Shown here: positions 8,923 through 18,130 of the stretch, one piece after another
How positions within the stretch are numbered: position 1 is the stretch's first letter
Layout of the letters: every line of letters begins with the position of its first letter
DNA from: Legionellaceae bacterium
GTDB lineage: Bacteria; Pseudomonadota; Gammaproteobacteria; Legionellales; Legionellaceae
Direction: 5' to 3'
Assembly: GCA_020831865.1 (NCBI GenBank)
Contig: JAFIFT010000021.1
Location: forward strand, 18,063 to 82,062
DNA length: 64,000 nucleotides
The notes under the pieces: generated by a model
Databases searched by the model: none
Told to the model about the DNA's origin: nothing
Seen by the model: only the letters and a program-made list of their open reading frames with translations
Position numbers and translations under genes: made by a program

Positions 8923-9129
8923 ATCTGCTAATTTTACTCCAAAAAATCATCTTTTTATTTCAGGGGCTCAATGTGAGAGGTAATTAACCACTTACATAAT
9001 ATGAGTTTGCACACCTCAATTCATGGGTTAGCAATTCATTTAAACGTGCGCGTTATGCTGAACATGCGCTGGATACCGCGGACAAGCCATAGCACGTAAG
9101 TTGTAACTGCCCCTGGCAGCCGAGCAACA

Positions 9130-11802
9130 CTAGCAATGCAGCTGAGAACCAGACTTGGTTTCTGAGCCTGAACAATCACTATCCTTTCCGGGTGATGGCT
9201 CAAAAAATACCAACACATGCTGTTTGACCTCTTTTTTTCGTGGCGTTGTCACGCTGCCGTCGGGTTTAAACTTCAGACCGGAAAATTCTTCTCGTTTCAA
9301 TATCTCACTTAAATCTTGTATGCATTGTGGAATATCCAAAATGGGCTGGGGTTGAGCATCCACGGTCTCAACCACTTTCTCCACGAGACAGAGTTCCGTT
9401 TGAAATCGCTCAAACAGCACACGCCGATAGTCTGCGTTTTTGGTAATGGGGGTAAAAACCATCCCCTGTAAGCTGCGGTTATCAGACGGTTGTCCTGTGA
9501 CCAGGGGCGACGCCAGAGTCTGTATCGCGGGCATCAAAAGATTGCAATACCACATTTTTAAGGTGTCATCGTGCAGATGAGCGCTCGCGGCCTCCATAAT
9601 AATGGGGTTCAGAAAGCGCAACAATAAAAACCCCAGCCATTTGCGCATCACCGGCGCTGTTTCGCTATCGCTGGGAGCCCTCCGTCGCAAATCAGCGTAG
9701 GCCAATTGCAGGATAGTCTGCATCAACGGGGGAAAATCAGCAGGCGCCAATATCTGCTGCAAGCTTTCTGAAAAACGCGTCTGTAACACCGTAAAGTCTG
9801 TTGGCTCTCCCGTAAAGCCCTCCAGCATCATCGGCATTGATTTGCGTTGCTGCAGCTTGATGTTAGACATGGGTTCGGCGAGTGATGCGATATGCTTCCA
9901 AATAGTTTCTTTAAACTCCTTGCGCTCAGGCTGTGCCAGAAATTGCTGTATCAGGATAGCCAAAAGCGTATTGCCCCGACACCAGTTCTCTTCTTGTTCC
10001 TCTTTGAACAACACCTCAAATACAGTCGCTAACTCTGTGTCTGAAAGATGTTTCAGTAAGACTTCCGCTATCTGTTTATTCGTTTTTCCGCAAGCCTGAT
10101 TCAGAACCTGTACACCCCAGCACAATTGGGCTGGACTGCTGTTTCGAACCAATGCCAGGATAAACTGAGTTGTCTTCTCGCTATCATTGGAAAACAGATC
10201 ATTAAAAAAACTTTCCAGACTGTCTTTTTTCGGCGCTGTGTTACATTGCAGCCTGGGCAGTGTTGGGAGCTGTTTTTTCGCTACCCCTGGCAAAGAGTGT
10301 TTTCTCGTTCCCACGACTGAGGGCGTTTCAGGGGTAGCGCCATGAAAGGTGATGGTTCTGTTGGTAGTAGCCGCAAAGTAACCTATGTTTCCCAAAGTGT
10401 GGGAACGGCGACGCTGGCCGGATGGGCGCGCATCTGTCTCCCGGTCTTCCATGCTTTTTTCCCGCAAAGGTTCGGACTTTTCAGCCCGCATGAAAAGAGA
10501 CGCCACTCTGGCTTGCAGGTGACTATCAAGGGCCATATCGCCTAATGTCGAAGCAATTTCCCCTTCCTGCTTTATTTTTGTGAAGCTTTCCGGCGCTTTC
10601 AAACCCAACATCAAATCAAAGGCCATGGATAACTCCAGTCGCAAGGCCTGGCAATCGGCTGATGGCCAGTGCCTTTGTAAGGTCGTTGCCATCACTTCCA
10701 GTAATGGTGAAATAAAACAAAAATAAAAGACAGACTTCAATAACGCGTCCTGGGAGGTTTGCAGTTGCGCAATTTTTTGCGTTCGATGTGCCATATCCTC
10801 TCTGGCGACCGCTAAAATAGGTTCAAATTCCACCGCCAAATTCAACCCCTGCACCATCAGTTCTCGCACAGCGGCTTTGAGCTCATGGTCAGCGGGCAGC
10901 GCCAATATACTATCGACAGCCGATTTTGTCGGTTGCATTGCAATTATGGCAACAAAACTCTCACTCATCCGCTGACATTGTGGGTGATTACGCACCAAGG
11001 CCGCCAACGTGTTGGTCAAAAGCGTGGTACTCCGGCAATAGTTTGAGGTGGTTTCCGCTGCAAAAAATGCGTTTATTATTGTGCGGTTTTCTGGGCGGTC
11101 CTGTGTGAAAAAATCAACACAAGCCTCAGTCAGCAGCGGATGATGAATCGTATTGGCTATTTTAATGAACTTATATAAACCATTCACCGTAATACCATTG
11201 TAATTCTGGTTCTTGGGGCCATGGGCTTTTGCAAGAATAGGAAAAAGTTTAGTCAGTCTGGATACGGTATCCTGTACTTCCGTGTGATTTTCCGATGTCA
11301 CCGGATTCAGGAGTGTATGGAGGATCGCCCGTGCGTCTCGTATCCGATGATGGCTGACCCCAAATTCTTCTTTGATCACCTCGCGCAAATGCGCTTTCAT
11401 CTGCATCAGACGGACAGGCTCTTCTTGCGCAGATAATTTTTTACTTTCTTTATGGCCGGATTTTAGTATTTTTTTAAGCTTGTCCGCATCTATCTCGATG
11501 ACAAACACAGCGCGGAGTGCCGCAGCAAACTCCGTTAATTTCTCATCATAAGCTTTCTGAAACAAACTCTCTGTGGTGTTTTTGCCTTTATGAGCACTAC
11601 CCGTTTCAACAAGTTGCTGGAGCAAGTGAGCCAAGCCGTGAGGTTCTGTCGTCATATGAAGGGACTGTTGCAATACATCTAATGGGCAAAGACCGGTCTT
11701 TAAACCGAATTTAATTGCCAAACGTTGCGCTTCCTCTACCGCGGCCAGTAAATACTGATATTGTTGTTCAGGGCTTACGTGCATACTATGCATCTCATAC
11801 AT
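9130..11802 (-). CDS. Protein with two RasGAP-like domains (effector candidate)
   Basis: 890 residues. The second domain (about 545-800) fits RasGAP: an arginine-finger-like loop NWCRGNTLL with R609, then GFLLLRFLNPIIMEA (724-738), the conserved FLR helix. An earlier segment repeats the pattern in decayed form: NYCRSTTLL with R257, and FYFCFISPLLEVMA (359-372), where the helix Arg is replaced. I infer a tandem duplication with a weakened first copy. The linker (about 455-525) is basic and Ser-rich, with RRRSHT. The tail is acidic/polar (PSPGKDSDCSGSET), as in some Dot/Icm substrates. RasGAPs speed GTP hydrolysis by Ras-like GTPases, a host-directed activity in bacteria. A RasGEF gene lies 12 kb away. 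Several Met codons near the N-terminus make the exact start unsure. Confidence 0.7.
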   Translation of the reverse strand: MYEMHSMHVSPEQQYQYLLAAVEEAQRLAIKFGLKTGLCPLDVLQQSLHMTTEPHGLAHLLQQLVETGSAHKGKNTTESLFQKAYDEKLTEFAAALRAVFVIEIDADKLKKILKSGHKESKKLSAQEEPVRLMQMKAHLREVIKEEFGVSHHRIRDARAILHTLLNPVTSENHTEVQDTVSRLTKLFPILAKAHGPKNQNYNGITVNGLYKFIKIANTIHHPLLTEACVDFFTQDRPENRTIINAFFAAETTSNYCRSTTLLTNTLAALVRNHPQCQRMSESFVAIIAMQPTKSAVDSILALPADHELKAAVRELMVQGLNLAVEFEPILAVAREDMAHRTQKIAQLQTSQDALLKSVFYFCFISPLLEVMATTLQRHWPSADCQALRLELSMAFDLMLGLKAPESFTKIKQEGEIASTLGDMALDSHLQARVASLFMRAEKSEPLREKSMEDRETDARPSGQRRRSHTLGNIGYFAATTNRTITFHGATPETPSVVGTRKHSLPGVAKKQLPTLPRLQCNTAPKKDSLESFFNDLFSNDSEKTTQFILALVRNSSPAQLCWGVQVLNQACGKTNKQIAEVLLKHLSDTELATVFEVLFKEEQEENWCRGNTLLAILIQQFLAQPERKEFKETIWKHIASLAEPMSNIKLQQRKSMPMMLEGFTGEPTDFTVLQTRFSESLQQILAPADFPPLMQTILQLAYADLRRRAPSDSETAPVMRKWLGFLLLRFLNPIIMEAASAHLHDDTLKMWYCNLLMPAIQTLASPLVTGQPSDNRSLQGMVFTPITKNADYRRVLFERFQTELCLVEKVVETVDAQPQPILDIPQCIQDLSEILKREEFSGLKFKPDGSVTTPRKKEVKQHVLVFFEPSPGKDSDCSGSETKSGSQLHC

Positions 11803-11934
11803 AAAAATAATGTGCCATGATAGCGAAAACAGATTAAGAAAAGATTAAACACCCACTTTTATGCTCTTATTTTAGACAAAACCCATCCTTTTGAGCAGTA
11901 TTCTTACGCCTCGCACTCCACCATCCGTCTGAAT

Positions 11935-13629
11935 CTAAATTTTTCCAATCCGCAATAAACCAATGCGTGCATCCAGTGGCTCTTCCGCCAAATCCACCAG
12001 TACTTCTGGCTGGTCAGAGGTTATCTGCATCAGGCTCAGTAAACTATTAACCCCATGGCATACGGCATCGATACGGACACTGTGATCAATATAATTGCGG
12101 ATGAAACCGCCAATCGCCTGCTGCGGATTGGGGATATTGTAGCTATTCGCCGCAGTATAGGCATTTTGCATTAACCACCGGGTGGTCAGTATCATCGCCT
12201 CGCGATAGCGCCCGCAATGGGACATGTTTTGCTGCACACAAAAAGGGTACAACTCCCCCATCACTTCATTGATCCAGCCGTTACCACTGCTGGTCATGGT
12301 ATCCCAGTAACGGCCATAATTATAGACATCCTGCTGGTTTGTCATTTGACGGGCTAAAAGGGCATCGGCCGTTTGCTCCATTCGTTGGCGATACACCGGA
12401 GCGGGATTAATTTTCGCATAATCCATTAACGCCAGTGTTGCCCAGCTGGTGGAAATCGTATTGGGCGCCCGGAAATCATCCCCCACAAATGCCTGTTGTT
12501 TTTCCACCTGGGCAAGCAGACGTTGCGCAATTTTTGTAGCGCCCTGATAGTATGCCGGATGCTTGGTCACCGAGTACAGTCGGGACAGGGCCGAGAGCAT
12601 TTGCCCGGCATAGAGAAAAGATTGTTTGGTACTGTATTGCCATGTGCCCTGCTGGCATCTCCCCGTATGCGTCACCTGACCATCTGCTTTTATTTTGGTA
12701 ACTAACCAGTCACCAGCATTTTGGGCCGCTTGTAAATCCCTTGTATTGCCCTGAAGCGCATAAAGATTGAGCAAGGTGAAAATGGTTTTTGATGCCGTTC
12801 CCGTCTCAACACGGCATTCTTTTTCCCCACTCAGGGCATCAACGGCATAATAAAATGCCCCTCGATTCTCTCCCTCCTGTAATTGCATTGATAAAAGGAA
12901 ATCGACGATAGGCTGAAACTGCTTTTCCAAATCCGGACGAGGAGAATACTGCTGTATTTTTAACAGCGTATATAAGGCCGAGGCTGAGTAAATGGTGCGT
13001 AATTTTGAGTCTTTCTTATCGTTTTCGGCATCGTACACCTGCATAAACGCATGGTGCTCCGGATGCATGATGTGCAATAAAAAATGTTCGCTGGCATCGA
13101 TTTGCCGCCGTATGTTTTCTTTGCTGAGCCGTCGCAGCGCAAGCCTGTTACCCAAAAGCTCCAACGCTTGTGCTTGATAGTTAACAAACGAGTAGTAACG
13201 ATAGGGCGGATAATCAAAGGTGATCACAAAGGTAAACTGTCTGAGCTTACTAAGGTTTAGGCTATTTTGGGGCACCTGAGCTAGTGCCGAGCGGGTGACG
13301 TCCCGCAACGCAGCAGCCAGGTAATGAGCAGTCGCATCACCATGTGCTATCGCTTGTCCAGCATCATAGATCGTAAGATGAACAGACCAGTACGCCTTGG
13401 CATAATTGCTACCCCACTGCTCCACCAGCGCGCTTGCCGATGCTAGTGGGGGTTGGCCCTGAACCTCCTTTTCGGCAATATATTGGACATATTGCATAAC
13501 GCTATCACGAAACAACTGATTTTCCGATTGCGATGCCGTAATAGCTGGCACCAAAGACGGGGATGTCGCCAGTACCTGCCCGGTCAGCAACACCATCAGG
13601 GTACATGTAAGAAAAAGCAATTTTTGCAT
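11935..13629 (-). CDS. Secreted helical toroid (six-hairpin-like) protein
   Basis: 564 residues with a signal peptide (MQKLLFLTCTLMVLLTGQVLA). The body is a series of helical hairpins with repeated aromatic/Gly motifs (YSFVNYQAQALELLGNRLAL, QSFLYAGQMLSALSRLY, GDWLVTKI), the look of an alpha/alpha toroid as in six-hairpin glycosidases or lanthionine-cyclase-like folds. No catalytic motif is identified. It follows the N-formylglutamate-amidohydrolase-like gene by 54 bases on the same strand and may end that operon, in which case it could act on the product in the periplasm. Confidence 0.6.
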   Translation of the reverse strand: MQKLLFLTCTLMVLLTGQVLATSPSLVPAITASQSENQLFRDSVMQYVQYIAEKEVQGQPPLASASALVEQWGSNYAKAYWSVHLTIYDAGQAIAHGDATAHYLAAALRDVTRSALAQVPQNSLNLSKLRQFTFVITFDYPPYRYYSFVNYQAQALELLGNRLALRRLSKENIRRQIDASEHFLLHIMHPEHHAFMQVYDAENDKKDSKLRTIYSASALYTLLKIQQYSPRPDLEKQFQPIVDFLLSMQLQEGENRGAFYYAVDALSGEKECRVETGTASKTIFTLLNLYALQGNTRDLQAAQNAGDWLVTKIKADGQVTHTGRCQQGTWQYSTKQSFLYAGQMLSALSRLYSVTKHPAYYQGATKIAQRLLAQVEKQQAFVGDDFRAPNTISTSWATLALMDYAKINPAPVYRQRMEQTADALLARQMTNQQDVYNYGRYWDTMTSSGNGWINEVMGELYPFCVQQNMSHCGRYREAMILTTRWLMQNAYTAANSYNIPNPQQAIGGFIRNYIDHSVRIDAVCHGVNSLLSLMQITSDQPEVLVDLAEEPLDARIGLLRIGKI

Positions 13630-13683
13630 AAATAAAAACCTGTCTGCTATGGTGTAAAGGCTGAGCCGCTTGCTGGTGTAGTC

Positions 13684-14409
13684 TTAGGGATAGTAATCAT
13701 TTACGGCAATCAAGGGAAGTAATTTTTGCAGACTCTGTGACAAAATTCTCAGCATTGGCGCCCGCCCTGCATCACTTTGCACCAGCGCCTGATTGTGTTC
13801 CACTTCCAGGCCCACATAGCATTTTTCATCGAATTGTTTTCTGAGCGCACTAGTAAAACCATCACTCTTGCCCTGGTAGGGATAGTTCATCCGAATGCGG
13901 TATGACGGCTGTTCCTGAACCAACAAATGTTTCCAGAGCCGAGCCACTTTTTTTTCCAGTGCACGGGCCGGATCATACAACAAACCAAGATCAGCATTCC
14001 GCCTGACCCCATCGAGCACTGGTGTAAAACTATGGATAGACAAATGCAATACCAGATGCCCCTGCTGAATATGCTGCTGGATACAATGGGTGGTTTTTTG
14101 CCGAAAGGGCAGATAATAACGCTCGATCAACTCCTGTTTTATTGCCGCCGGCAGCGGCCTGGTCACCGCTGAAAAACACTGGGCATGTTGCAGCGAACGA
14201 TTGCAGTCAATCAGCAACCGACTGACTGTGGCTTGCGTGAAATCACAGGCAAACACCTGGCTTAAATGCTTCGCAATCTCTAAGGCTCCAAAATCGATTC
14301 CTTGATGGGTCTGTAGCTGATGAGCCTGTTGCTGAAACAAAGCCTGATAGGCCGGCGGGATAGTATTGACGGCATGTTCACAACTAATCACCAGCGCTGG
14401 CCGTTTCAT
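13684..14409 (-). CDS. N-formylglutamate amidohydrolase-like enzyme
   Basis: 241-residue metal-dependent amidohydrolase (PF05013). Seen: SCEHAVNTIP with H12 at the N-terminus, LIDCNRS (D68, R71), and HLSIHSFTP with H122/H126, the family's metal and substrate residues. In the histidine pathway this family releases glutamate from N-formylglutamate, but no hut genes are present here. Its ATG overlaps the GCS2 stop (ATGA), so it belongs to the amidoligase operon and more likely trims or recycles a glutamyl-type amide made by that system (inference). Confidence 0.85.
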   Translation of the reverse strand: MKRPALVISCEHAVNTIPPAYQALFQQQAHQLQTHQGIDFGALEIAKHLSQVFACDFTQATVSRLLIDCNRSLQHAQCFSAVTRPLPAAIKQELIERYYLPFRQKTTHCIQQHIQQGHLVLHLSIHSFTPVLDGVRRNADLGLLYDPARALEKKVARLWKHLLVQEQPSYRIRMNYPYQGKSDGFTSALRKQFDEKCYVGLEVEHNQALVQSDAGRAPMLRILSQSLQKLLPLIAVNDYYP

Positions 14410-15629
14410 GGCACACTAAAACTTTGGTTCTTTAACAAGCAATCGGCCAACTGACGGTAAAGTTCACGCAAGCGTGCTTGATGATATTGGCCATCAGTGG
14501 CACGCAATAAGCGCTCACTGATATTGCCCTGGCTTAAGATATGTTCCAGATGCCGTTGACTCACCAAATCCAGATCAGGGCCTATCCCTTCCAGCAACAT
14601 GGACCAGACCTCCCTGACCGTCATGCTGCGGCAGGGTAACTGCCATTGTTGTAATAATTCGCGATCATCGACCCAAGCCGACATGCCCTTTTTAATGCAT
14701 TGCTCATACAGCGCTTTTAAACGCGGAGTGTCACAGGGACGCTCCAGAATATAATCAGACTGGCTATGCCATTTTTTCAGCAGCGCATGAATAGCAAGGG
14801 CAATGGCAATATCCGCCCCCACACATTCCTGGGAGTCAATGATACGAATTTCAATGGCCATCATTTCAAATTTGGCAATGGCCGCACGCGAATTTAACCA
14901 TTCATGCTGTAATATGCCTTGGGGATCATAAGGGCGAATATCACGATACATGGGCGCTAAAATACGGCGATGGTACTCTGCCTCAGACGCGATAAACTCC
15001 GGGATGACCTGGCCACTAATGGAGGGAATGCGTTGTTGGTTTTTGGCATAGTAGTCTAAACGTGAGTCCAGCAATCCGGTGGCTTTTCCTTCTAAAAATG
15101 GCGTACTGGCCGCAAGTGCCGGTAACAGGGGCAGCAGGACACGAATGCGGTTATGCAAATGGCAAAACTCGTCATCCGTCGCAAAAGGTAAATTGACATG
15201 CATGCTCTGCAAATTGGCCCAACCGTGACCCTGGCAGTTAAAGATAGCGTCATACTGCTGATAAATCGCTTTGTTTCCATGCGGCCAGCGTTGCGTATCG
15301 CTTACAGGGTTCATCCAGGGATGGGCTCCTGTTGGCAACAATTGCAGCTGATGTTGTGCCAACAACGGCTGCATGGCAACAATGGTCTGTTGAAAATCAT
15401 CACGAATGCGTGCTTGCGGCAATTGTGGCCCATTGTTTTTTAATTCCAGTACATGCAAAACCAGTTCATTACTGGCCGCAATGTTTCCAAGCGCAACTTC
15501 ATTGACCAGCTTACCGGCCAAAGCCTCTAAAACCCGATCACTGCGGGGAGCGACCGCCAAGGTATCACGGTCAACCAACATATACTCAATTTCTATCCCG
15601 ATGACAGAAAACAGCGGATAATCAGACAT
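14406..15629 (-). CDS. GCS2-family carboxylate-amine ligase (YbdK-like)
   Basis: ATP-dependent ligase of the glutamate-cysteine ligase 2 family (PF04107), 407 residues, forming amide bonds to a glutamate-like substrate. The N-terminal signature FSVIGIEIEYML (E13, E15) is the metal/ATP site; IEIRIIDSQE later in the chain also fits. Earlier in-frame starts exist, but the ATG at 15629 has GGAAG seven bases upstream and overlaps the RimK stop by eight bases. Together with the RimK-like ligase, C39-like peptidase and FGase-like enzyme it recalls the amidoligase gene sets predicted by Iyer, Aravind and colleagues to make small peptides or peptide tags. Confidence 0.85.
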   Translation of the reverse strand: MSDYPLFSVIGIEIEYMLVDRDTLAVAPRSDRVLEALAGKLVNEVALGNIAASNELVLHVLELKNNGPQLPQARIRDDFQQTIVAMQPLLAQHQLQLLPTGAHPWMNPVSDTQRWPHGNKAIYQQYDAIFNCQGHGWANLQSMHVNLPFATDDEFCHLHNRIRVLLPLLPALAASTPFLEGKATGLLDSRLDYYAKNQQRIPSISGQVIPEFIASEAEYHRRILAPMYRDIRPYDPQGILQHEWLNSRAAIAKFEMMAIEIRIIDSQECVGADIAIALAIHALLKKWHSQSDYILERPCDTPRLKALYEQCIKKGMSAWVDDRELLQQWQLPCRSMTVREVWSMLLEGIGPDLDLVSQRHLEHILSQGNISERLLRATDGQYHQARLRELYRQLADCLLKNQSFSVP

Positions 15630-17073
15630 AACCATGCTTCCGGCGAATACGTTGTAAAAAGGTGCGCATAATATCATGATAAAGTTGTTCGCCGAGAATT
15701 TTATCTTCTATTCCAAAATCAATACTGGGATTATCATTCACTTCAATGACATAATGTTGGTCGCCCCGGCTTTTGATGTCCACACCATAGAGACTATTAC
15801 CAATCAGCCGAGTCGCTTTTAAGGCCAGTTTAATGACTGCCTCCGGCACCTCATGCAAGGAAACCGTCTCAACGTCACCTTCTCTATTGTGGGTCGCATC
15901 CCAATTGTAGATCTGCCAATGCCCACTGGCCATATAATAGCGGCAGGCAAAAAGCGGTTTGTGATCCAGGATGCCGATGCGCCAATCAAAATCGGTGGGG
16001 ATATAGGCCTGGATCAGGATGAGATCAGAGGTTTTGAAAAATTTCGCTACCGCTTTCTCCAGCGATTTTTTATCCTGCAATTTAATCACTCCATGCGAGA
16101 AGGCACTGTCTGGTTTTTTTAAAACACAGGGAAATTCAAGTGGCGGTAGTTGGTTATCAAATTTGCTGACAAATAAAGTTTGGGGAGTCGGGATGTCATG
16201 GCTGCGCAAAAGCTCGGCAAGATAGACCTTGTTAGTACATTTGACAATAGACTGGGGATCATCAATAACCACCATGTTTTCCTGTGCCGCACGTCTGGCA
16301 AAACGATAGGTATAATGCTCAACTGCGGTTGTGGCACGAATAAATAGGCCATCATATTCCGCAATACTCTTGATATCATTTTTATCCACCATCTCTACAT
16401 TGATACCCAGAGCATCACCAGCACTTAAAAAAGCCTCCAGAGCTTTTTTATTAGAAGGTGCGTTGAGCTCAGACGGATCGACCAACATAGCCACATCGTG
16501 AAAACGCTGCTTTTTGCTCCACTGATGGAACCGTTTTTTAGACAGGTACGTTTCTGCCGCATGTTGCATGAAATCAACATGCGCTTCGGGGACTTCCTTT
16601 AGCGACAGCAGTGCTATTTTTTTTATGGACCACTTTTTTTTCTTTTCAAAACTAAAACGCAGCAAGGGCAGGGGAAACAGCCCATGTAATTTTTTTGCCA
16701 AAACCGCATGTTTTTTCGCTAAATTTTGGCCAAAATAGAGACTGAAGACAAAAGCGTCTGCTTTAATGGTTTTTAAACTATGTTGAATTTCCTCATCAAT
16801 ATCGTGTGAGATTTGTTTGGATAAACTGGCCGTGAGGGCATCCTGAATACTAAGCGCTGAGGGAATGGCTTTATGATCACGGGCCTGAGCCAGTAAAGAC
16901 ACATAATAACCAATGCTCTGATAGTCATAAGACTGGCAAAGATTCATGACCCGCATGGACAGATTGTGGTAGCTGCTCTCATTGGATAAATAATCGGAAG
17001 CATGCACAATCGGAGCAATTTTGGCTAAAAAATCCCAACTCAGGGGATCATCCGTTACGATAAGGGTTTGCAT
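15622..17073 (-). CDS. RimK-like ATP-grasp ligase with RLAN N-terminal domain
   Basis: 483 residues. The N-terminal half (about 1-190) looks like the RimK-like ATP-grasp-associated N-terminal domain; the C-terminal half is an ATP-grasp fold: VLKKPDSAFSHGVIKL (nucleotide loop), LIQAYIPTDFDWRIGILDHK, and the metal-binding end YVIEVNDNPSIDFGIEDKI. RimK relatives add amino acids, often glutamate, to peptides or small molecules. The start overlaps the C39 gene by 19 bases and the end overlaps GCS2 by 8, so the ligases are probably made in fixed ratio. Its substrate is unknown. Confidence 0.85.
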   Translation of the reverse strand: MQTLIVTDDPLSWDFLAKIAPIVHASDYLSNESSYHNLSMRVMNLCQSYDYQSIGYYVSLLAQARDHKAIPSALSIQDALTASLSKQISHDIDEEIQHSLKTIKADAFVFSLYFGQNLAKKHAVLAKKLHGLFPLPLLRFSFEKKKKWSIKKIALLSLKEVPEAHVDFMQHAAETYLSKKRFHQWSKKQRFHDVAMLVDPSELNAPSNKKALEAFLSAGDALGINVEMVDKNDIKSIAEYDGLFIRATTAVEHYTYRFARRAAQENMVVIDDPQSIVKCTNKVYLAELLRSHDIPTPQTLFVSKFDNQLPPLEFPCVLKKPDSAFSHGVIKLQDKKSLEKAVAKFFKTSDLILIQAYIPTDFDWRIGILDHKPLFACRYYMASGHWQIYNWDATHNREGDVETVSLHEVPEAVIKLALKATRLIGNSLYGVDIKSRGDQHYVIEVNDNPSIDFGIEDKILGEQLYHDIMRTFLQRIRRKHGYV

Positions 17074-17789
17074 ACGGTATCCTCGGGTTGAATTATTAAT
17101 AAATTCGCATCATAGGTAATCACGCCCAATAAAATAGCATTAATGAGATGATGGGAACTTACCTTGTAATAATTATCATGGGACAATGGATTTTCACGAT
17201 GGGGATCGGCAACAACAACGTGTCTTTTTTGCTCATCATAGCCACATAAAACAACAAAATGGCCGCAGGGCGTTCCCCGAATATCATCGTAAATAGACTC
17301 GCCTGCACTGGTGAAACGTTCACGGGCGCTGCGGTACAAATAGGTCGCGCTTAATCCTGTCAATATTGGTATTTTTTGATCAAAATACTGCTTGAGTAAT
17401 GCCACACTGAGCGTTCGAAAGCACACTTGCCCGCCGGCGCTCAAATAGCGCTGGTACGCACGGCTGACCTGAAGGGTATTCTTGTCTTGTTTATACCGCA
17501 GTTGCTCTTCCAGTTTCGCATGTAATGTCGCCGAATCCGCTACCCCATGAACAAACCAGGTTGGATCAAAAATAGTGAGATTGTTGACATAAATCTTGGC
17601 CTGAAAGGCCCGTTCCAAGGCATGCAGACCCAGGACAGGAGCAAGTGTACCGCCCGAGTGCGAACGCTCAATATTACGAATCAAGTCATCAAGGTTCAGC
17701 GACAGACCGTAATAGTTATAAATCGCATGTAAGCTGGTAGGACCACAAGACTCATCATCAGGCTGGGTATGGATAGTCAGATCAATCAT
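17055..17789 (-). CDS. C39-like cysteine peptidase
   Basis: 244-residue papain-fold peptidase with a complete predicted active site: Q9 and C15 in QPDDESCGPTSL, H177 in CGHFVVLCGY, D195 in VADPHREN. There is no signal peptide and no ABC transporter part, so unlike bacteriocin-exporter C39 domains it acts in the cytoplasm. It is the first gene of the overlapping amidoligase operon and may cleave a precursor or the finished peptide conjugate. Five genes from here to 11935 run in one direction with overlaps or short gaps. Confidence 0.8.
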   Translation of the reverse strand: MIDLTIHTQPDDESCGPTSLHAIYNYYGLSLNLDDLIRNIERSHSGGTLAPVLGLHALERAFQAKIYVNNLTIFDPTWFVHGVADSATLHAKLEEQLRYKQDKNTLQVSRAYQRYLSAGGQVCFRTLSVALLKQYFDQKIPILTGLSATYLYRSARERFTSAGESIYDDIRGTPCGHFVVLCGYDEQKRHVVVADPHRENPLSHDNYYKVSSHHLINAILLGVITYDANLLIIQPEDTVCKPLS

Positions 17790-18130
17790 AGGAAGCCCGG
17801 GTTAGTGGATAGGTAGTCCGTATTTTAGATTGTTCCCGGAGTATACGGCAGATACGCCATCGTATATGAAAACAGTCCGGATCGACAGAAGCCACCGCTG
17901 CTGTCTGTGCTTTCGCTGAACAAACTAAAGTACCGTGTGATAGTATCAAAGGTAGAATGCAACACCGGCTTTGTCAACTCCCGAAAGCCCCATCCTCAAT
18001 AAAATAAATCGATGCGAAGCGCTGACAACTCCGCTTCGGATATGGTTCAGATGCCCACAGGCACAAAAACGCCGAAGGTGATGATGGCATGGTAATATTT
18101 GAAACGCCCTTTAAGGCAAGCATGGCTTTT
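17790..18130. other. Intergenic between the amidoligase operon and narR
   Basis: About 340 bases with no supported gene. It should carry the amidoligase operon promoter and the end of the c-di-GMP operon. A weak hairpin pairs CGAAGCG with CGCTTCG near 18015-18040; there is no T tract, so I do not call a terminator. Confidence 0.4.

Noticed and set aside
13684..14409. Assigning the FGase-like gene as hutG of histidine breakdown
   Set aside because: No hut genes are adjacent, and it is translationally coupled to amidoligases.
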